Shown here one piece after another: positions 51,779 through 61,573 of a DNA stretch of 64,000 nucleotides (its first letter is position 1; each line of letters begins with the position of its first letter). The stretch covers positions 81,693 through 145,692 of the forward strand of contig NZ_AQUR01000094.1 in the NCBI RefSeq assembly GCF_000372525.1, read 5' to 3'. A program made the translations under genes and the position numbers. This DNA is from Cupriavidus neocaledonicus (lineage in GTDB: Bacteria > Pseudomonadota > Gammaproteobacteria > Burkholderiales > Burkholderiaceae). Below the pieces are notes generated by a model. It was not told the origin of the DNA, did no database searches, and saw only the letters and a program-made list of their open reading frames with translations.

Positions 51779-53155
51779 CTAGCGCGCGTGTCGCCGTCGC
51801 GGCCGTGCGCGCTTGTTAGCGCCCGTCAGCCGTCCCTGCCGCTCCAGCCGCGTGACCGCCATGGTGAAGCCGACAAAGAGAAAGCCCAGCACGTTGGCGG
51901 TCAGCTGCCCGATCAGCGACCATGTCAGCAGGCACAGCGTGCTCACCAGCCACAGCAGGATGGCAAAGCAGTTGCCGCTGCGCCGCGCCGCGCCAATGGC
52001 CAGCCACATGCCGGCGACGCACACGGTGAATTTCAGCGCCACGTACAGGTAGCCGAGCAGGCCGGCCTCCTCGATGGTGCGCCCGGTCTCGGTCTCTGAC
52101 AGCATGAAGGTGATTTCGCCGCGCTCGAGGTAGCTGGCCAGGTTGCTGCCGCGCCCGAGCCCCGCGCCCAACAGGGTCGGCGTGGCATAGGCCTGGCTCT
52201 CGCCCAGGAACATGGTGCCGACGCGATCGCCGAAGTCTTCGTCTTCCGCGGCGTCGTGGAAGCGCTGCATCGTGCCTTCGACGGACTCGCTGAACACGAC
52301 CATGCCGACCGCTCCCATCAGCACCGCCGCGCCGACCCAGACCAGCACGCGGCGCTTGGCCACGGCGCGCCCGAACATCAGGATGCACAGCGCCGCCACC
52401 GCGAACAGGCCCGGCAGCAGCAGCACGGTGGCGCGCGAACCGCTCACCAGCACGCTGACCAGCAGGCTGCCCAGCACCACCAGCGCATACAGCCCGTGCC
52501 GCTTGCCGTCGCCGCCGAGCACGTATTGCAGCGCGATCGGCATGGTGATCGCCAGGAAGGTGGTGTAGCCCAGCGTGAACGAGAACGTGCCGGTGGTGCG
52601 CACGATGTCGCCAACCATCATGAAGACCCGGTCTTCGTCGCCGTCGACCTGCCGGTTCAGGAAGCTGCCGGGCGGCAGGAAATGCTGCATCACCACCAGT
52701 GGCGCCATCAGCACCATCAGCACCAGCGTGGTCTTGCAGATCGCGGCAACGTCCTCGGGCTCGAGCAGCAGCGCCGCGGCCACGCCGAACCACACATAGA
52801 GCAGCCAGAAGCGCAGCCCGACCAGCATGATGGCAAGGGTGCCGTCGCCGGCGATGGTCTGCACCAGCCCCCATGCCAGCACCAGCGCGCTCCACAGCAG
52901 CAGCAGCCGCATCGCCGGCCGCGCCGGCGTGAAGCCGCCATAGCGCATGGCGTAGTAGATGCCATAGACCGCCAGCAGGTCGCGCAGCAGCACCAGCGGC
53001 AGGCTCAGCGAACCCGCCACCCACTTGCGCGCCGCGCCTTCCAGAACGGCTACCAGGAACACCAGCAAGAACACCGTGCCGAAGGTGGTGCGGGCCTGCC
53101 GGCGGATGCGCGAGCGCGCCGGCGGCGCCAGGTGTGCGGCGGAGTGGCTCAGCAT
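51779..53155 (-). CDS. Wzy-like polysaccharide polymerase (O-antigen ligase family)
   Basis: 458 aa with about ten membrane helices and a large periplasmic loop after about residue 330 (ESQAYATPTLLGAGLGRGSNLASYLERGEITFMLSETETGRTIEEAGLLGYLYVALK). This is the pattern of Wzy polymerases and WaaL-type ligases. It overlaps the preceding glycosyltransferase gene by 7 bp. With the Wzx-like protein and Wza/Wzc it defines a Wzx/Wzy assembly route. Confidence 0.82.
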   Translation of the reverse strand: MLSHSAAHLAPPARSRIRRQARTTFGTVFLLVFLVAVLEGAARKWVAGSLSLPLVLLRDLLAVYGIYYAMRYGGFTPARPAMRLLLLWSALVLAWGLVQTIAGDGTLAIMLVGLRFWLLYVWFGVAAALLLEPEDVAAICKTTLVLMVLMAPLVVMQHFLPPGSFLNRQVDGDEDRVFMMVGDIVRTTGTFSFTLGYTTFLAITMPIALQYVLGGDGKRHGLYALVVLGSLLVSVLVSGSRATVLLLPGLFAVAALCILMFGRAVAKRRVLVWVGAAVLMGAVGMVVFSESVEGTMQRFHDAAEDEDFGDRVGTMFLGESQAYATPTLLGAGLGRGSNLASYLERGEITFMLSETETGRTIEEAGLLGYLYVALKFTVCVAGMWLAIGAARRSGNCFAILLWLVSTLCLLTWSLIGQLTANVLGFLFVGFTMAVTRLERQGRLTGANKRARPRRRHAR

Positions 53156-54339
53156 AGCGTCGCGATGGTTGCGACCGCGGCGCGGCGATACCTGGCCCAG
53201 GTGTACTTCTCCCCGGCCAGGCTCGCGTACGGGCGCGCCTCGTCCAGGCTGGCGCGCACCGTGGCAAGCTCCAGCATGCGGTCATACAAGGATTGCGCGC
53301 TGACCTGGACCACCCAGCCCGCGCGCGGGAATTCCTGCAGGATCTCCTTGGCCCCGACGCGCTCCGACACCAGCGCCGGCGTGCCGCAGGCGAGCGCCTC
53401 GGCCACCACCATGCCGAACGAATCGAAGCGCGACGGCAGCACCAGGCAATCGGCATCGGCCAGCTCCTGGTACAGCGCCGGCTGGGGCAAGGCGCCGAGC
53501 AGCGTGACCCCGGGCGTCGACGCCAGCGCCGCGGCCAGGCCGGGCTCGGCGCCGCCGCCGGCCACCGCCAGCTCGGCCTCGGGCACGCGCGCGCGCACCA
53601 TGGCAAAGGCCTGCTGCAGCAGGTCGACGGCCTTGAGCGTGGTCAGCCCGCCGGCATACAGGAAGCGCGTGCCGGCGCGCGTGCGCCGGCGCTGCACGTT
53701 GCCGGGCAGGCTGGCGCCAAGCAGGATCGGCCTGAGCTTGGCGTGCGGCACACCGGCCTGCGCGTAGGTCTGCGCGGCGAATTCGGAACAGGTGATGACC
53801 AGGTCCGCCAGTTCCACCTCGCGGTCCTTGCGCGCGTCGATGCAGGCCAGGTAGGGGTCGGGCTGCACACCCAGCAAGGCCGCCGCGGTCGCGCGATGCA
53901 CCGCCGGCGCATCGAGCACGCAGCGGGCGCCGATGCGGCGCGCCGCCTCGAAGGTCCGCATCGCCGAATTCTCGTAGGCCACCACCACGTCCGGGCGCAG
54001 CGCCTCGACGCGCCGCGCCGCCCACGCATCGAACAGGTGGAACACGCGGTGCGCATAGGCCGACTGCGACATGCGCAGATAGCGGTTGAGCCCGATGCGG
54101 CGATGCAGCCCCAGCTTGAGCATGGCCGGGAAGCACAGCGGATGGCGGCGCAAGGCGCGCGGGATGCCGACTTCGCGCACCTTGGCGCCGAGCGTCGGCG
54201 GCAGCCACCACGGCGCCGGCTCGCCCGGGCCGCGCACCGGCACGCCCGACCAGTACTGGCACAGCAATCCCTGCTCGTGCAGCGCCTGCGCCATCTGGTG
54301 CGAATGCTGCAGGCCGGGGTGGGTGACCAGGACTTTCAT
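53149..54339 (-). CDS. Glycosyltransferase family 4 (GT-B)
   Basis: 396 aa. Opening MKVLVTHPGLQHSHQMAQALHEQGLLCQYWSG. Donor-site motifs are FLYAGGLTTLKAVDLLQQAF and LPSRFDSFGMVVAEALACGTPALVSERVGAKE. Its start overlaps the Wzx-like gene stop by 4 bp and its end overlaps the polymerase start, so the block is tightly coupled. Confidence 0.88.
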   Translation of the reverse strand: MKVLVTHPGLQHSHQMAQALHEQGLLCQYWSGVPVRGPGEPAPWWLPPTLGAKVREVGIPRALRRHPLCFPAMLKLGLHRRIGLNRYLRMSQSAYAHRVFHLFDAWAARRVEALRPDVVVAYENSAMRTFEAARRIGARCVLDAPAVHRATAAALLGVQPDPYLACIDARKDREVELADLVITCSEFAAQTYAQAGVPHAKLRPILLGASLPGNVQRRRTRAGTRFLYAGGLTTLKAVDLLQQAFAMVRARVPEAELAVAGGGAEPGLAAALASTPGVTLLGALPQPALYQELADADCLVLPSRFDSFGMVVAEALACGTPALVSERVGAKEILQEFPRAGWVVQVSAQSLYDRMLELATVRASLDEARPYASLAGEKYTWARYRRAAVATIATLC

Positions 54340-55601
54340 GGGCGGCTCCCATCGACGCTCAGCGCGGGCGGCGGCAGGAGCCGCCCGGCACGGATCGCGC
54401 CCGCCAGCTCGCACAGCACCGCGACGCCGAGCCCGGCAGCCAGCCCGGCATCGAACCACAGCACGCCGCGCAGCGTGGACAGGTCCAGCAGGTGCGGGGC
54501 GGCCAGGCACCAGCCGATCACCACCGGCACCTGCATGTAGTTGAAGTGGTTGAGGCCGCGGTTGGCCAGCAGTTCCCAGGCCACGCCGGCAATGCTGTAG
54601 GCGCCGGCGCCCAGGCAGGCGATCAGCAGCTCCGAGGTCAGGCCGGCGTAGTTGGCGCCGACCAGGCGCAGCAGCAGCTCGGGCCACAGCCAGGCCAGCA
54701 GCACCAGCGTGCCGGCCGGCAGCGACCCCAGCAGCAGCCAGCCCAGGTACTGGCGCAGCACGTGTTCGCGCGCCTGCGCGAAGCGCGGCACGACATACGC
54801 GCCCACCACGACGCTGACCGGCACCAGCAGCTGGCCGATGCGCGACAGCGCGCCGATCGCCGCGGTCTGGCTGACCGCGCCGTAGAACGCGACGATGGCG
54901 AAAGCGAACTGCGACTGCAGGCAGTAGAACGCGTCCATCGGGATCTGGCGGCGCGTGATGGCGCGGATCGAACGCTGGTCCTCGGCCACCGGCTCGGCAG
55001 CCTGCGCCGGCAATTCGCGGCGCAGCCAGCGGCGCACGAACGGCACGCGCAGCCCCGCGAACAGGGTGTTGACCAGGCTGGCGGCAAGCGCGCTCTGCAG
55101 CCCCGCCAGGTAGACGCCCCACGACAGCAGCAGCCGCGCGCCCGACAGGCCGGCATCGAGTGCCTGCAGCGCCGGCCCGCGGTTGGCGAACAGCAGCACC
55201 TGATCCACCACGCGCGACTGCATGTCGAAATACCACATCGTCAGCAGCGTCAGCAGCAACGCGGCCATCAACGCCAGCGATGCATGGTTGCGGTACATCA
55301 GCACGCCGGCGACGATCAGCAGCGGCGGCAGCAGGAAGGCCGAGATGCGCTTGCGCTGCGCCAGCGCGGCGCGCGTGGCCTGCGCCGCGCGCTCGCGGTC
55401 GGGCCAGGTGCGCCCCAGGATGGCATTCAGGCCGAAATGGATGCCACCCTTGGTGATGATCGACATGGCGCCGACAATGGCCCCGGTGACGGTGTAGATC
55501 GCGTAGTCGCCGACGCTGAGCCAGTGCGCCAGCAGCAGGCCGGTGATGGCGCCGAGGCCCTGCGACAGCACCGCGAAGACGAAGATGCGTAGCGCTTTCA
55601 T
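54336..55601 (-). CDS. Wzx-like oligosaccharide flippase
   Basis: 421 aa with about twelve hydrophobic helices in the MATE/PST arrangement: MKALRIFVFAVLSQGLGAITGLLLAHWLSVGDYAIYT opening, with the SVGDYAIYT turn typical of polysaccharide exporters, and charged cytoplasmic loops (RRWLRRELPAQ). It presumably moves the lipid-linked repeat unit across the inner membrane. Flanked on both sides by 4-bp overlaps with glycosyltransferase genes. Confidence 0.84.
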   Translation of the reverse strand: MKALRIFVFAVLSQGLGAITGLLLAHWLSVGDYAIYTVTGAIVGAMSIITKGGIHFGLNAILGRTWPDRERAAQATRAALAQRKRISAFLLPPLLIVAGVLMYRNHASLALMAALLLTLLTMWYFDMQSRVVDQVLLFANRGPALQALDAGLSGARLLLSWGVYLAGLQSALAASLVNTLFAGLRVPFVRRWLRRELPAQAAEPVAEDQRSIRAITRRQIPMDAFYCLQSQFAFAIVAFYGAVSQTAAIGALSRIGQLLVPVSVVVGAYVVPRFAQAREHVLRQYLGWLLLGSLPAGTLVLLAWLWPELLLRLVGANYAGLTSELLIACLGAGAYSIAGVAWELLANRGLNHFNYMQVPVVIGWCLAAPHLLDLSTLRGVLWFDAGLAAGLGVAVLCELAGAIRAGRLLPPPALSVDGSRP

Positions 55602-56806
55602 GGGGTGCCGCCCCGCGTGGCGCCGCTTGCGGCGGCCTCGGCGACAGCCGCCGGCACCGGCCGCTCGCTCAGGATGTCCAGCAGCCGCTGCGCGCTCTGG
55701 CGCACCTCGAAGCGCCGCTGGAAGCAGGCTTGCGCCTGCGCCCGCATGCGCGCCTGCGCGGTGGGGTCGGCCTGCAGCCACTGGCGCAGGCATGCGCCGG
55801 TGCCCTCGACGGTATCGGCGCCGGCCAGTCCGGCCCCGTCCGCAACGATTTCGCGCCAGATATTGACCTTGTCGGAAATCAGCACCGGCACGCCGCAGCC
55901 CAGCGCCTCGGCCACGGCCACGCCAAAGTTCTCCTGGTGCGACGGCAGGCTGAAGACCTCGGCCGCGTGATACGCGCCCCACTTCAGGTCGCCCGCCAGC
56001 ATGCCGGTCCAGCTGAGCCGCTGCGCCAGCCCCAGCCGTTCGGCCTGGCGCGCCAGGCGCTCGCGCAGCGCCGCCTCGACCGGCCCCGCCAGCACCAGTT
56101 GCAGCCTCGGATCGGCATCGGCCACGCCGGCAAAGGCTGCGAGCAGCAGGTCGCAACCCTTCTTTTCGTGGATCCGTCCCAGGAACAGCACGATGCGCTT
56201 GCCGCGCAGCGCCGGAAACGCGGCGAGGAACGTCTCGCGCAACGGCGCGGCCGCGGTGGGTGGCTGCGCGGTGCCATATCCGGCCACCAGCTCGCGGCAG
56301 TGATAGGGCCAGAATGCATTGCGCGAACGCCGCTGCTCTTCCTCGCAGGTGAACAGCACCGCGCGCGCGCCGCGCAGCACCCAGTAGTCGCCCAGCAGCC
56401 AGTACAGGCTCTTCTTGACGTGCTTGAGCGGATAGCGCTCGCGGAACCACGGGTCGAGCATGCCGTGGGTATAGACGAAGTACGGCACCTCGCCGCCGCG
56501 CAGCGCGAGGCAGGTGGCGAGCGCATGGAACTGCCACAGGCCTTCGACCAGCACCGCGTCGTAGTCGGCCGCATGGGCGCGCAGCCACGCCAGCATCCGC
56601 GGGTTGAAGCCGTACTTGGACGAGGTCGGGCCCAGCGCGACCACGGTCATCTCGCTGGCGCGCACGAACGGCGCGTCGGGTGCGTCGCCGCAGCAGACGT
56701 CGATCTCGGCGCCGCGTTCGCGCAGCGGCTGGCGCAATTGGCGGATGCCCTCGATGGGGCCACCCCCGGCGGGGTCGATGGAGGGTATGACGTGCAGCAG
56801 TCTCAT
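55598..56806 (-). CDS. Glycosyltransferase family 4 (GT-B)
   Basis: 402 aa. First gene of the leftward block. MRLLHVIPSIDPAGGGPIEGIRQLRQPLRERGAEIDVCCGD opening, then LFLGRIHEKKGCDLLLAAFAG and SLPSHQENFGVAVAEALGCGVPVLISDKVNIW donor-site motifs, like colanic-acid-type WcaL/mannosyl transferases. The promoter should lie in the 270-bp divergent spacer shared with the deacetylase. Confidence 0.88.
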   Translation of the reverse strand: MRLLHVIPSIDPAGGGPIEGIRQLRQPLRERGAEIDVCCGDAPDAPFVRASEMTVVALGPTSSKYGFNPRMLAWLRAHAADYDAVLVEGLWQFHALATCLALRGGEVPYFVYTHGMLDPWFRERYPLKHVKKSLYWLLGDYWVLRGARAVLFTCEEEQRRSRNAFWPYHCRELVAGYGTAQPPTAAAPLRETFLAAFPALRGKRIVLFLGRIHEKKGCDLLLAAFAGVADADPRLQLVLAGPVEAALRERLARQAERLGLAQRLSWTGMLAGDLKWGAYHAAEVFSLPSHQENFGVAVAEALGCGVPVLISDKVNIWREIVADGAGLAGADTVEGTGACLRQWLQADPTAQARMRAQAQACFQRRFEVRQSAQRLLDILSERPVPAAVAEAAASGATRGGTP

Positions 56807-57076
56807 GGTGCAGGCGATCTCCGGAATCCGCGCGTCGTGCCCGCTGTGTGCCTGGCACGGGTCCCCAGGCTGGCGCCAATGGCAAGCGGGGCCATACGTC
56901 CTCGTGCCCGCAGCTTGAGCCAGCGCGCCCGCGGCCTCTGTTCGCTGCCACACACCCGCGCCGGCCAGTGGCGGCACCGCCTGGCCAATGTGGACCAGCG
57001 CACCGAGCTGGTTCCCGCGGCGCACCAGAATGGCTTGCACCGGCGCCATCCGCATGGCGCGCAACCGGTCCCTGCC

Positions 57077-57802
57077 ATGCCGATTCCGATCCTGATGTAC
57101 CACCAGATCGACGCACCGCCGCCACGCCGCTCGCCCGGGCGCGGGCTGTGGGTGCCGCCGGCGCGCTTTCGGCGCCAGATGCGGCTGATGCACCGGCTGG
57201 GCTATCGCGGCCTGAGCATGCGCGACCTGATGCCGTACCTGCACGGCGAGCGCAGCGGCAAGGTGTTCGGCATCACCTTCGACGACGGTTTCCGCAATGT
57301 GTTCGAGCACGCCATGCCCGCGCTGGATGCGCTCGGCTTCACCGCCACCAATTACTTTGTCTCGCGCCAGCTGTCGGGCAGCAATGTCTGGGACCGTGAA
57401 CTGGGCATCCGCCCCGCGGCGCTGATGAGCGTGGCGCAGATGCGCGCATGGCACCAGCGCGGCCATGAGGTCGGCTCGCATACGCTGGACCATGTCGACC
57501 TGCGCCGCATGGCGCCGCACGAGGCGCGCCGGCAGATCGCCGTGTCCAAGGACGAACTGGAGCAGTGGCTCGGCGTGCCGGTGACCGCCTTCTGCTATCC
57601 CTACGGCAGCCAGGACGCCGCGCACCGGGACATGGTGCGCGACGCCGGCTACGCCAACGCCACCATTACCGCGCGCGGCCTGGCGCGGGCCACGGACGAT
57701 CCCTTCGGCCTGCCCCGCGTCAGCGTCTATTGCGGCACCGGCATGCTGGGCTTCCTGCGCAAATGCCTGACCGGGCATGAAGACCGCTGGCGCGAGGCCT
57801 AG
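57077..57802 (+). CDS. Polysaccharide deacetylase (NodB-type)
   Basis: 241 aa carbohydrate esterase family 4 domain: ITFDDGFRNVFEHAMPAL (catalytic Asp and metal Asp), HEVGSHTLDHVDLRRM (metal His residues) and FCYPYGSQDA. No signal peptide is obvious at the ATG at 57077, so it is cytoplasmic or exported in an unusual way. It may deacetylate an N-acetylated precursor or the polymer. Its stop overlaps the stop of the convergent gene at a CTAG. Confidence 0.87.
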   Translation: MPIPILMYHQIDAPPPRRSPGRGLWVPPARFRRQMRLMHRLGYRGLSMRDLMPYLHGERSGKVFGITFDDGFRNVFEHAMPALDALGFTATNYFVSRQLSGSNVWDRELGIRPAALMSVAQMRAWHQRGHEVGSHTLDHVDLRRMAPHEARRQIAVSKDELEQWLGVPVTAFCYPYGSQDAAHRDMVRDAGYANATITARGLARATDDPFGLPRVSVYCGTGMLGFLRKCLTGHEDRWREA

Positions 57803-58923
57803 CGCCCGGCTTCGGAACCCTGCTGCTCGGTATTGAAGGGTACGCGCTCGCGCGGCTCGCTGGGATGCTGGGTGAAGCGCGCAATGGCCTCGGCGTAGCG
57901 CTGCGCCACCGCCTTGCGCTCATGCTCGCGCAGGAACTGGCGCGTGCCGGTTTCGTCCCGGCGTGACGCGCCGGCCAGTACCGCGGCCATGGCCGCGTGC
58001 AGCGGCTCGAGCGCCGGCTCGACCACCCAGCCGAAGTCGCCGACCGCTTCGGGCAGGCCGCCGCGCTGGCTGACGATCACCTCGCAGCCCGCCGCCAGCC
58101 CTTCCAGCGCGACGATGCCAAACGACTCGAAGCCCAGCGACGGCGCCACCAGGCAGCGATGCCGGCCCAGCAGCGCCGCCACGCCGGCGGCGCACTGGCA
58201 GCCGGCAAAGTGCACCGCGGCGGCGCAGCCGAGCCCTTCGGCCAGCCGCGCCAGGGCCTCGCGCTCGGGCCCGTCGCCGACGATGGTCAGGCGCGCATGC
58301 GGATGCCGCGCGTGCAGGCGCGCGAAGCTGCGCACCAGCAGCTCCACGCCTTTTTCGGACACCAGCCGCCCGACGAAGATGAAGCTTGCCGGCGGCCGCG
58401 CCTCGGCTGGCGGCGCCGCGGCGAACAGCTCGTCGCGATAGCCGTTGTGGATCACCAGCGGCTGGCCCGGCAGCCAACCGGCCAGGTAGTGGCTGACGCA
58501 GATGCTGTCGTAGAAGCGCGACAGCCAGCGCTTGATCGGACCGGTCCAGTTGCCGCGGTTGTGGCCGTGGACCACGTAGGGGCCGTGGTGCGTCAGCACG
58601 ATGCGCCGGCGCAGCGCGCTGGCCAGCATCACGTCATAGAAGGTCAGGCCGACGAACAGCACGCGCCGGTGGCGCAGCATGGCGCGCGCCAGCTGCAGCT
58701 TGCCGCCGACCCGGGTCACGGCGAACGGGAAGGTGGTGGCGTCGCCCGGCGCGGCCGGTGTGCGCGTGGCCACTTCGACGGGATAGCCCAGTTCCGCCAG
58801 CCCGCTCGCCAGTTCCTCGGCGAACCGCTCCATGCCGCCGATCAACGGATGGAAGGGGGCGCTGTAGATCAGGATGCTGGGCAGCGGCGCAGGGGTCTCG
58901 CGCAACGGCAAGGGATGCATCAT
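57799..58923 (-). CDS. Glycosyltransferase family 4 (GT-B)
   Basis: 374 aa. SILIYSAPFHPLIGGMERFAEELASGLAELGYPVEVATRTP opening, VIHNGYRDELF, FIFVGRLVSEKGVELLVRSFARL and SLGFESFGIVALEGLAAGCEVIVSQRGGLPE donor motifs. An adjacent second ATG at 58920 is equally possible. Alone on its strand, divergent from the WcaF-like gene. Confidence 0.88.
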   Translation of the reverse strand: MMHPLPLRETPAPLPSILIYSAPFHPLIGGMERFAEELASGLAELGYPVEVATRTPAAPGDATTFPFAVTRVGGKLQLARAMLRHRRVLFVGLTFYDVMLASALRRRIVLTHHGPYVVHGHNRGNWTGPIKRWLSRFYDSICVSHYLAGWLPGQPLVIHNGYRDELFAAAPPAEARPPASFIFVGRLVSEKGVELLVRSFARLHARHPHARLTIVGDGPEREALARLAEGLGCAAAVHFAGCQCAAGVAALLGRHRCLVAPSLGFESFGIVALEGLAAGCEVIVSQRGGLPEAVGDFGWVVEPALEPLHAAMAAVLAGASRRDETGTRQFLREHERKAVAQRYAEAIARFTQHPSEPRERVPFNTEQQGSEAGR

Positions 58924-59159
58924 CGCGTCATGGCTCCGGTCGCACCGCGTGCGGGCAAGCCTGTGTACGCGGTCTCCTGCCTGCAGCATGCGCCAGCAGC
59001 GGGTGCGGTTCCGTGCGCTGGCGCACCTGCAAGGAGCGTGATGTCGGCAACGGCAAGCGCGACGGTCTCGCGCCCGGCTTCTGTGGCGCGGCGCACCGAT
59101 GCGCGGCACGGCTTCAAGCGAGCATCGCCGCAATGCCTGCCGTCCCGGGAACGCTCCGT

Positions 59160-59714
59160 ATGATCATCCAGCACACCCACCGCACCTCCGGCCCGTCGTT
59201 TTCGCTGTCCAACCGTGTACGCCGGCAGCTATGGAACTGGGTATGGCTGTGGCTGTTCCGCCCCAGCCTGCGCCCGATGCATGCCTGGCGCGCCGCACTG
59301 CTGCGGCTGTTCGGCGCCCGCCTCGGCCGCGATGCGCGGGTCTACCCCGCGGCGCGGATCTGGGCGCCGTGGAACCTGGTGATGGGCGAGCACACCGCCG
59401 TCGCCGACGGCGTGACCCTCTACAACATCAGTCCGATCACGCTCGGCGACTACGCCATCGTGTCACAAGGCTCGCACCTGTGCACGGGATCGCACGACTA
59501 CAACAGCGAGACCTTCCAGCTGATCGCGTCGCCGATCACGCTGGAGCGCCATGTGTGGGTGTGCGCCGAAGCGTTTATCTCGCCGGGCGTGACCTTGCCC
59601 GAAGGCGCGGTGATTGCCCCGCGCACGGTGGTCACAAAGCCCCTGCGCCAGGCGTGGACGGTGTATGGCGGCACCCCCGCGCGCCCCATCGGACAGCGCC
59701 GCCCGCAGCCATGA
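59160..59714 (+). CDS. wcaF: WcaF-like acetyltransferase (left-handed beta helix)
   Basis: 184 aa, the length of WcaF. Hexapeptide-repeat helix from about residue 60: RIWAPWNLVMGEHTAVADGVTLYNISPITLGDYAIVSQGSHLCTGSHDYNS, then LERHVWVCAEAFISPGVTLPEGAVIAPRTVVTK and the VYGGTPARPIG end typical of sugar O-acetyltransferases. It probably acetylates fucose in the repeat unit. Start at 59160 is preferred over 59133 because the family begins near it. It precedes wza by 176 bp. Confidence 0.88.
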   Translation: MIIQHTHRTSGPSFSLSNRVRRQLWNWVWLWLFRPSLRPMHAWRAALLRLFGARLGRDARVYPAARIWAPWNLVMGEHTAVADGVTLYNISPITLGDYAIVSQGSHLCTGSHDYNSETFQLIASPITLERHVWVCAEAFISPGVTLPEGAVIAPRTVVTKPLRQAWTVYGGTPARPIGQRRPQP

Positions 59715-59890
59715 GGCAAGGCCCGGACCGCATGCCCGCGGCGCATTCGACCAGTGCGCGGCAGGCCACCCAAGGCGCCCGCGGCAGTGTGCGAGAGCGC
59801 ACCGATTCACGCTACCCACCGCCCTAGGCTGGGAGCATCAGGGGCTTGCCGTCCCAGCGCGGGCGCGCCCCAATGTGCAGGAGGAATGTC

Positions 59891-61066
59891 GTGGAAACCA
59901 GTCAATGCCGCACTGTCAGCCTTACCGACCACGCCCGCCGCTCGCGCCCGCGCGCGCGGCCGGGCCTGTGCGCCGTGCTCGGCGCCGCCCTGCTATTGGG
60001 CGGCTGCGCCGCATCGCCCGGGATGCACTTCAGCCCGACCGCGAACGTCGACGCCGTCGGCCCGGACGCCAAGCCGGACATCACGCCCATCACCATGGAC
60101 CTGGTGCGCGAGCTGCGCGCCAAGAGCAAGCCCACCAATGACCGCGTCGAGGAACTGTTCGCCACGCCCAAGCCCTATGTGATCGGGCCCGGCGACATCA
60201 TCTCGGTGGTGGTGTGGGACCACCCGGAACTGGTGTTTCCGACGCAGACCTACAGCATCGGCGCGGGCTTCGAGGTCCCGGCCTCGACCGGCGGCTCCAA
60301 CATGCCGGGCTATGTGGTCAGCCCCAACGGCGACATCCAGTTCCCGTATGCCGGCGTGATGAAGGTCGCCGGCAAGACCGCCAACCAGGTCCGCGACGAA
60401 ATGGCGCGCGTGCTCTCGCGCGTGGTGCGCAACCCGCAGATGACGGTGCGCGTGCTCGGCTTCCGCAGCCAGCGCGTCTATGTCGACGGCGAGGTCAGGA
60501 CGCCCGGCATGCTCGCCATCGACGACGCGCCGATGACGCTGGTCGAGGCGCTGAACCGCGCCGGCGGGGTGCTCAACAACACCGGCGACAACAGCCGCGT
60601 GCGCGTGACCCGTGGCGAGCGCAGCTGGTACGTGAATATCCCCGCGATGCTGGCCAAGGGCATCGACCCGTCGCGCATCCTGCTGCGCTCGGGCGACATC
60701 GTGCGCGTCGAGCAGCGCGAGGACAGCAAGGTCTTCGTCACCGGCGAAGTGGTCCGGCCAACCTCGCTGCTGATGCGCAACGGGCGCATGACGCTGAACG
60801 AGGCGCTGGGCGACGCCGGCGGCGTGAACCCCAACTCGGCCAACGCCGAGCAGATCTACGTGATCCGCAAGACGGCCAACGATTCGCCCAAGGTGTTCCA
60901 CCTGGACGGCACCTCGCCGGTGGCGCTGGCCATTGCCGAAGGCTTCGAGCTGGAACCCAAGGACGTGGTCTACGTCGATGCCCGCGAAGTGGTGCGTTGG
61001 AGCCGTGTCATGACCCTGGTGGTGAGTCCGCTGGTTGGCGTCAACAGTCTCACTACCCGACCTTGA
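59891..61066 (+). CDS. wza: Wza-type polysaccharide export lipoprotein
   Basis: 391 aa outer-membrane auxiliary protein. Lipobox LLLGGC near residue 38, the PES domain (KPYVIGPGDIISVVVWDHPELVFP), SLBB repeats (RVYVDGEVRTPGMLAIDDAPMTLVEALNRAGGV and KVFVTGEVVRPTSLLMRNGRMTLNEALGDAGGV) and an amphipathic C-terminal helix. The start is GTG at 59891, six bases after a perfect AGGAGG (59879-59884); the in-frame ATG at 59846 has no such site. Three bp before wzb. Confidence 0.93.
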   Translation: METSQCRTVSLTDHARRSRPRARPGLCAVLGAALLLGGCAASPGMHFSPTANVDAVGPDAKPDITPITMDLVRELRAKSKPTNDRVEELFATPKPYVIGPGDIISVVVWDHPELVFPTQTYSIGAGFEVPASTGGSNMPGYVVSPNGDIQFPYAGVMKVAGKTANQVRDEMARVLSRVVRNPQMTVRVLGFRSQRVYVDGEVRTPGMLAIDDAPMTLVEALNRAGGVLNNTGDNSRVRVTRGERSWYVNIPAMLAKGIDPSRILLRSGDIVRVEQREDSKVFVTGEVVRPTSLLMRNGRMTLNEALGDAGGVNPNSANAEQIYVIRKTANDSPKVFHLDGTSPVALAIAEGFELEPKDVVYVDAREVVRWSRVMTLVVSPLVGVNSLTTRP

Positions 61067-61069
61067 GCC

Positions 61070-61573
61070 ATGCTGCAGGCGCCGCTCCTGATCTCCGATG
61101 AAACCGCGATGATCCGCTCGATCCTGGTGGTGTGCCTGGGCAACCGCTGCCGCAGTCCGATGGCCGCCGACCTGCTGCGCCAGGCCTTGCCCGACTGCCA
61201 CATCAGTTCGGCCGGCCTGGCGCCGCCGGTCGGCGCCGGCGCCGATCCGCGCGTGATCCGTCTGCTGGCCAAGGACGGCCTGGACCTGGGCGCGCATCGC
61301 GCGCGCGAGCTCGACGACGACATGGTCGACGGTGCCGACCTGGTGCTGGTGATGGACAGCGAGCAGCGCGAATGGCTGGAGCAGCGCTTCCCGCGGGCGC
61401 GCGGCAAGACCTTCCGCCTGTGCGAGGCCGCGCAGGCGGATATTCCCGATCCCTACGGCGGCTCGCAGGCGATGTTCCTGATCGTGCTGGGGTTGATCCG
61501 CGAGGGCGTGCAGGCATGGACGGCACAGATTCAATCCGAAGCACAGGCAACCCGCTACGGGGAGGCAACATGA
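61070..61573 (+). CDS. wzb: Low-molecular-weight protein-tyrosine phosphatase
   Basis: 167 aa from the ATG at 61070, or 154 aa from 61109 where the conserved part (IRSILVVCLGNRCRSPMAADLL) begins. The active site CLGNRCRS is the CX5R loop and DIPDPYGGS supplies the general-acid Asp. It dephosphorylates the Wzc tyrosine cluster and so controls polymer export and length. The stop overlaps the wzc start (ATGA). Confidence 0.94.
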   Translation: MLQAPLLISDETAMIRSILVVCLGNRCRSPMAADLLRQALPDCHISSAGLAPPVGAGADPRVIRLLAKDGLDLGAHRARELDDDMVDGADLVLVMDSEQREWLEQRFPRARGKTFRLCEAAQADIPDPYGGSQAMFLIVLGLIREGVQAWTAQIQSEAQATRYGEAT

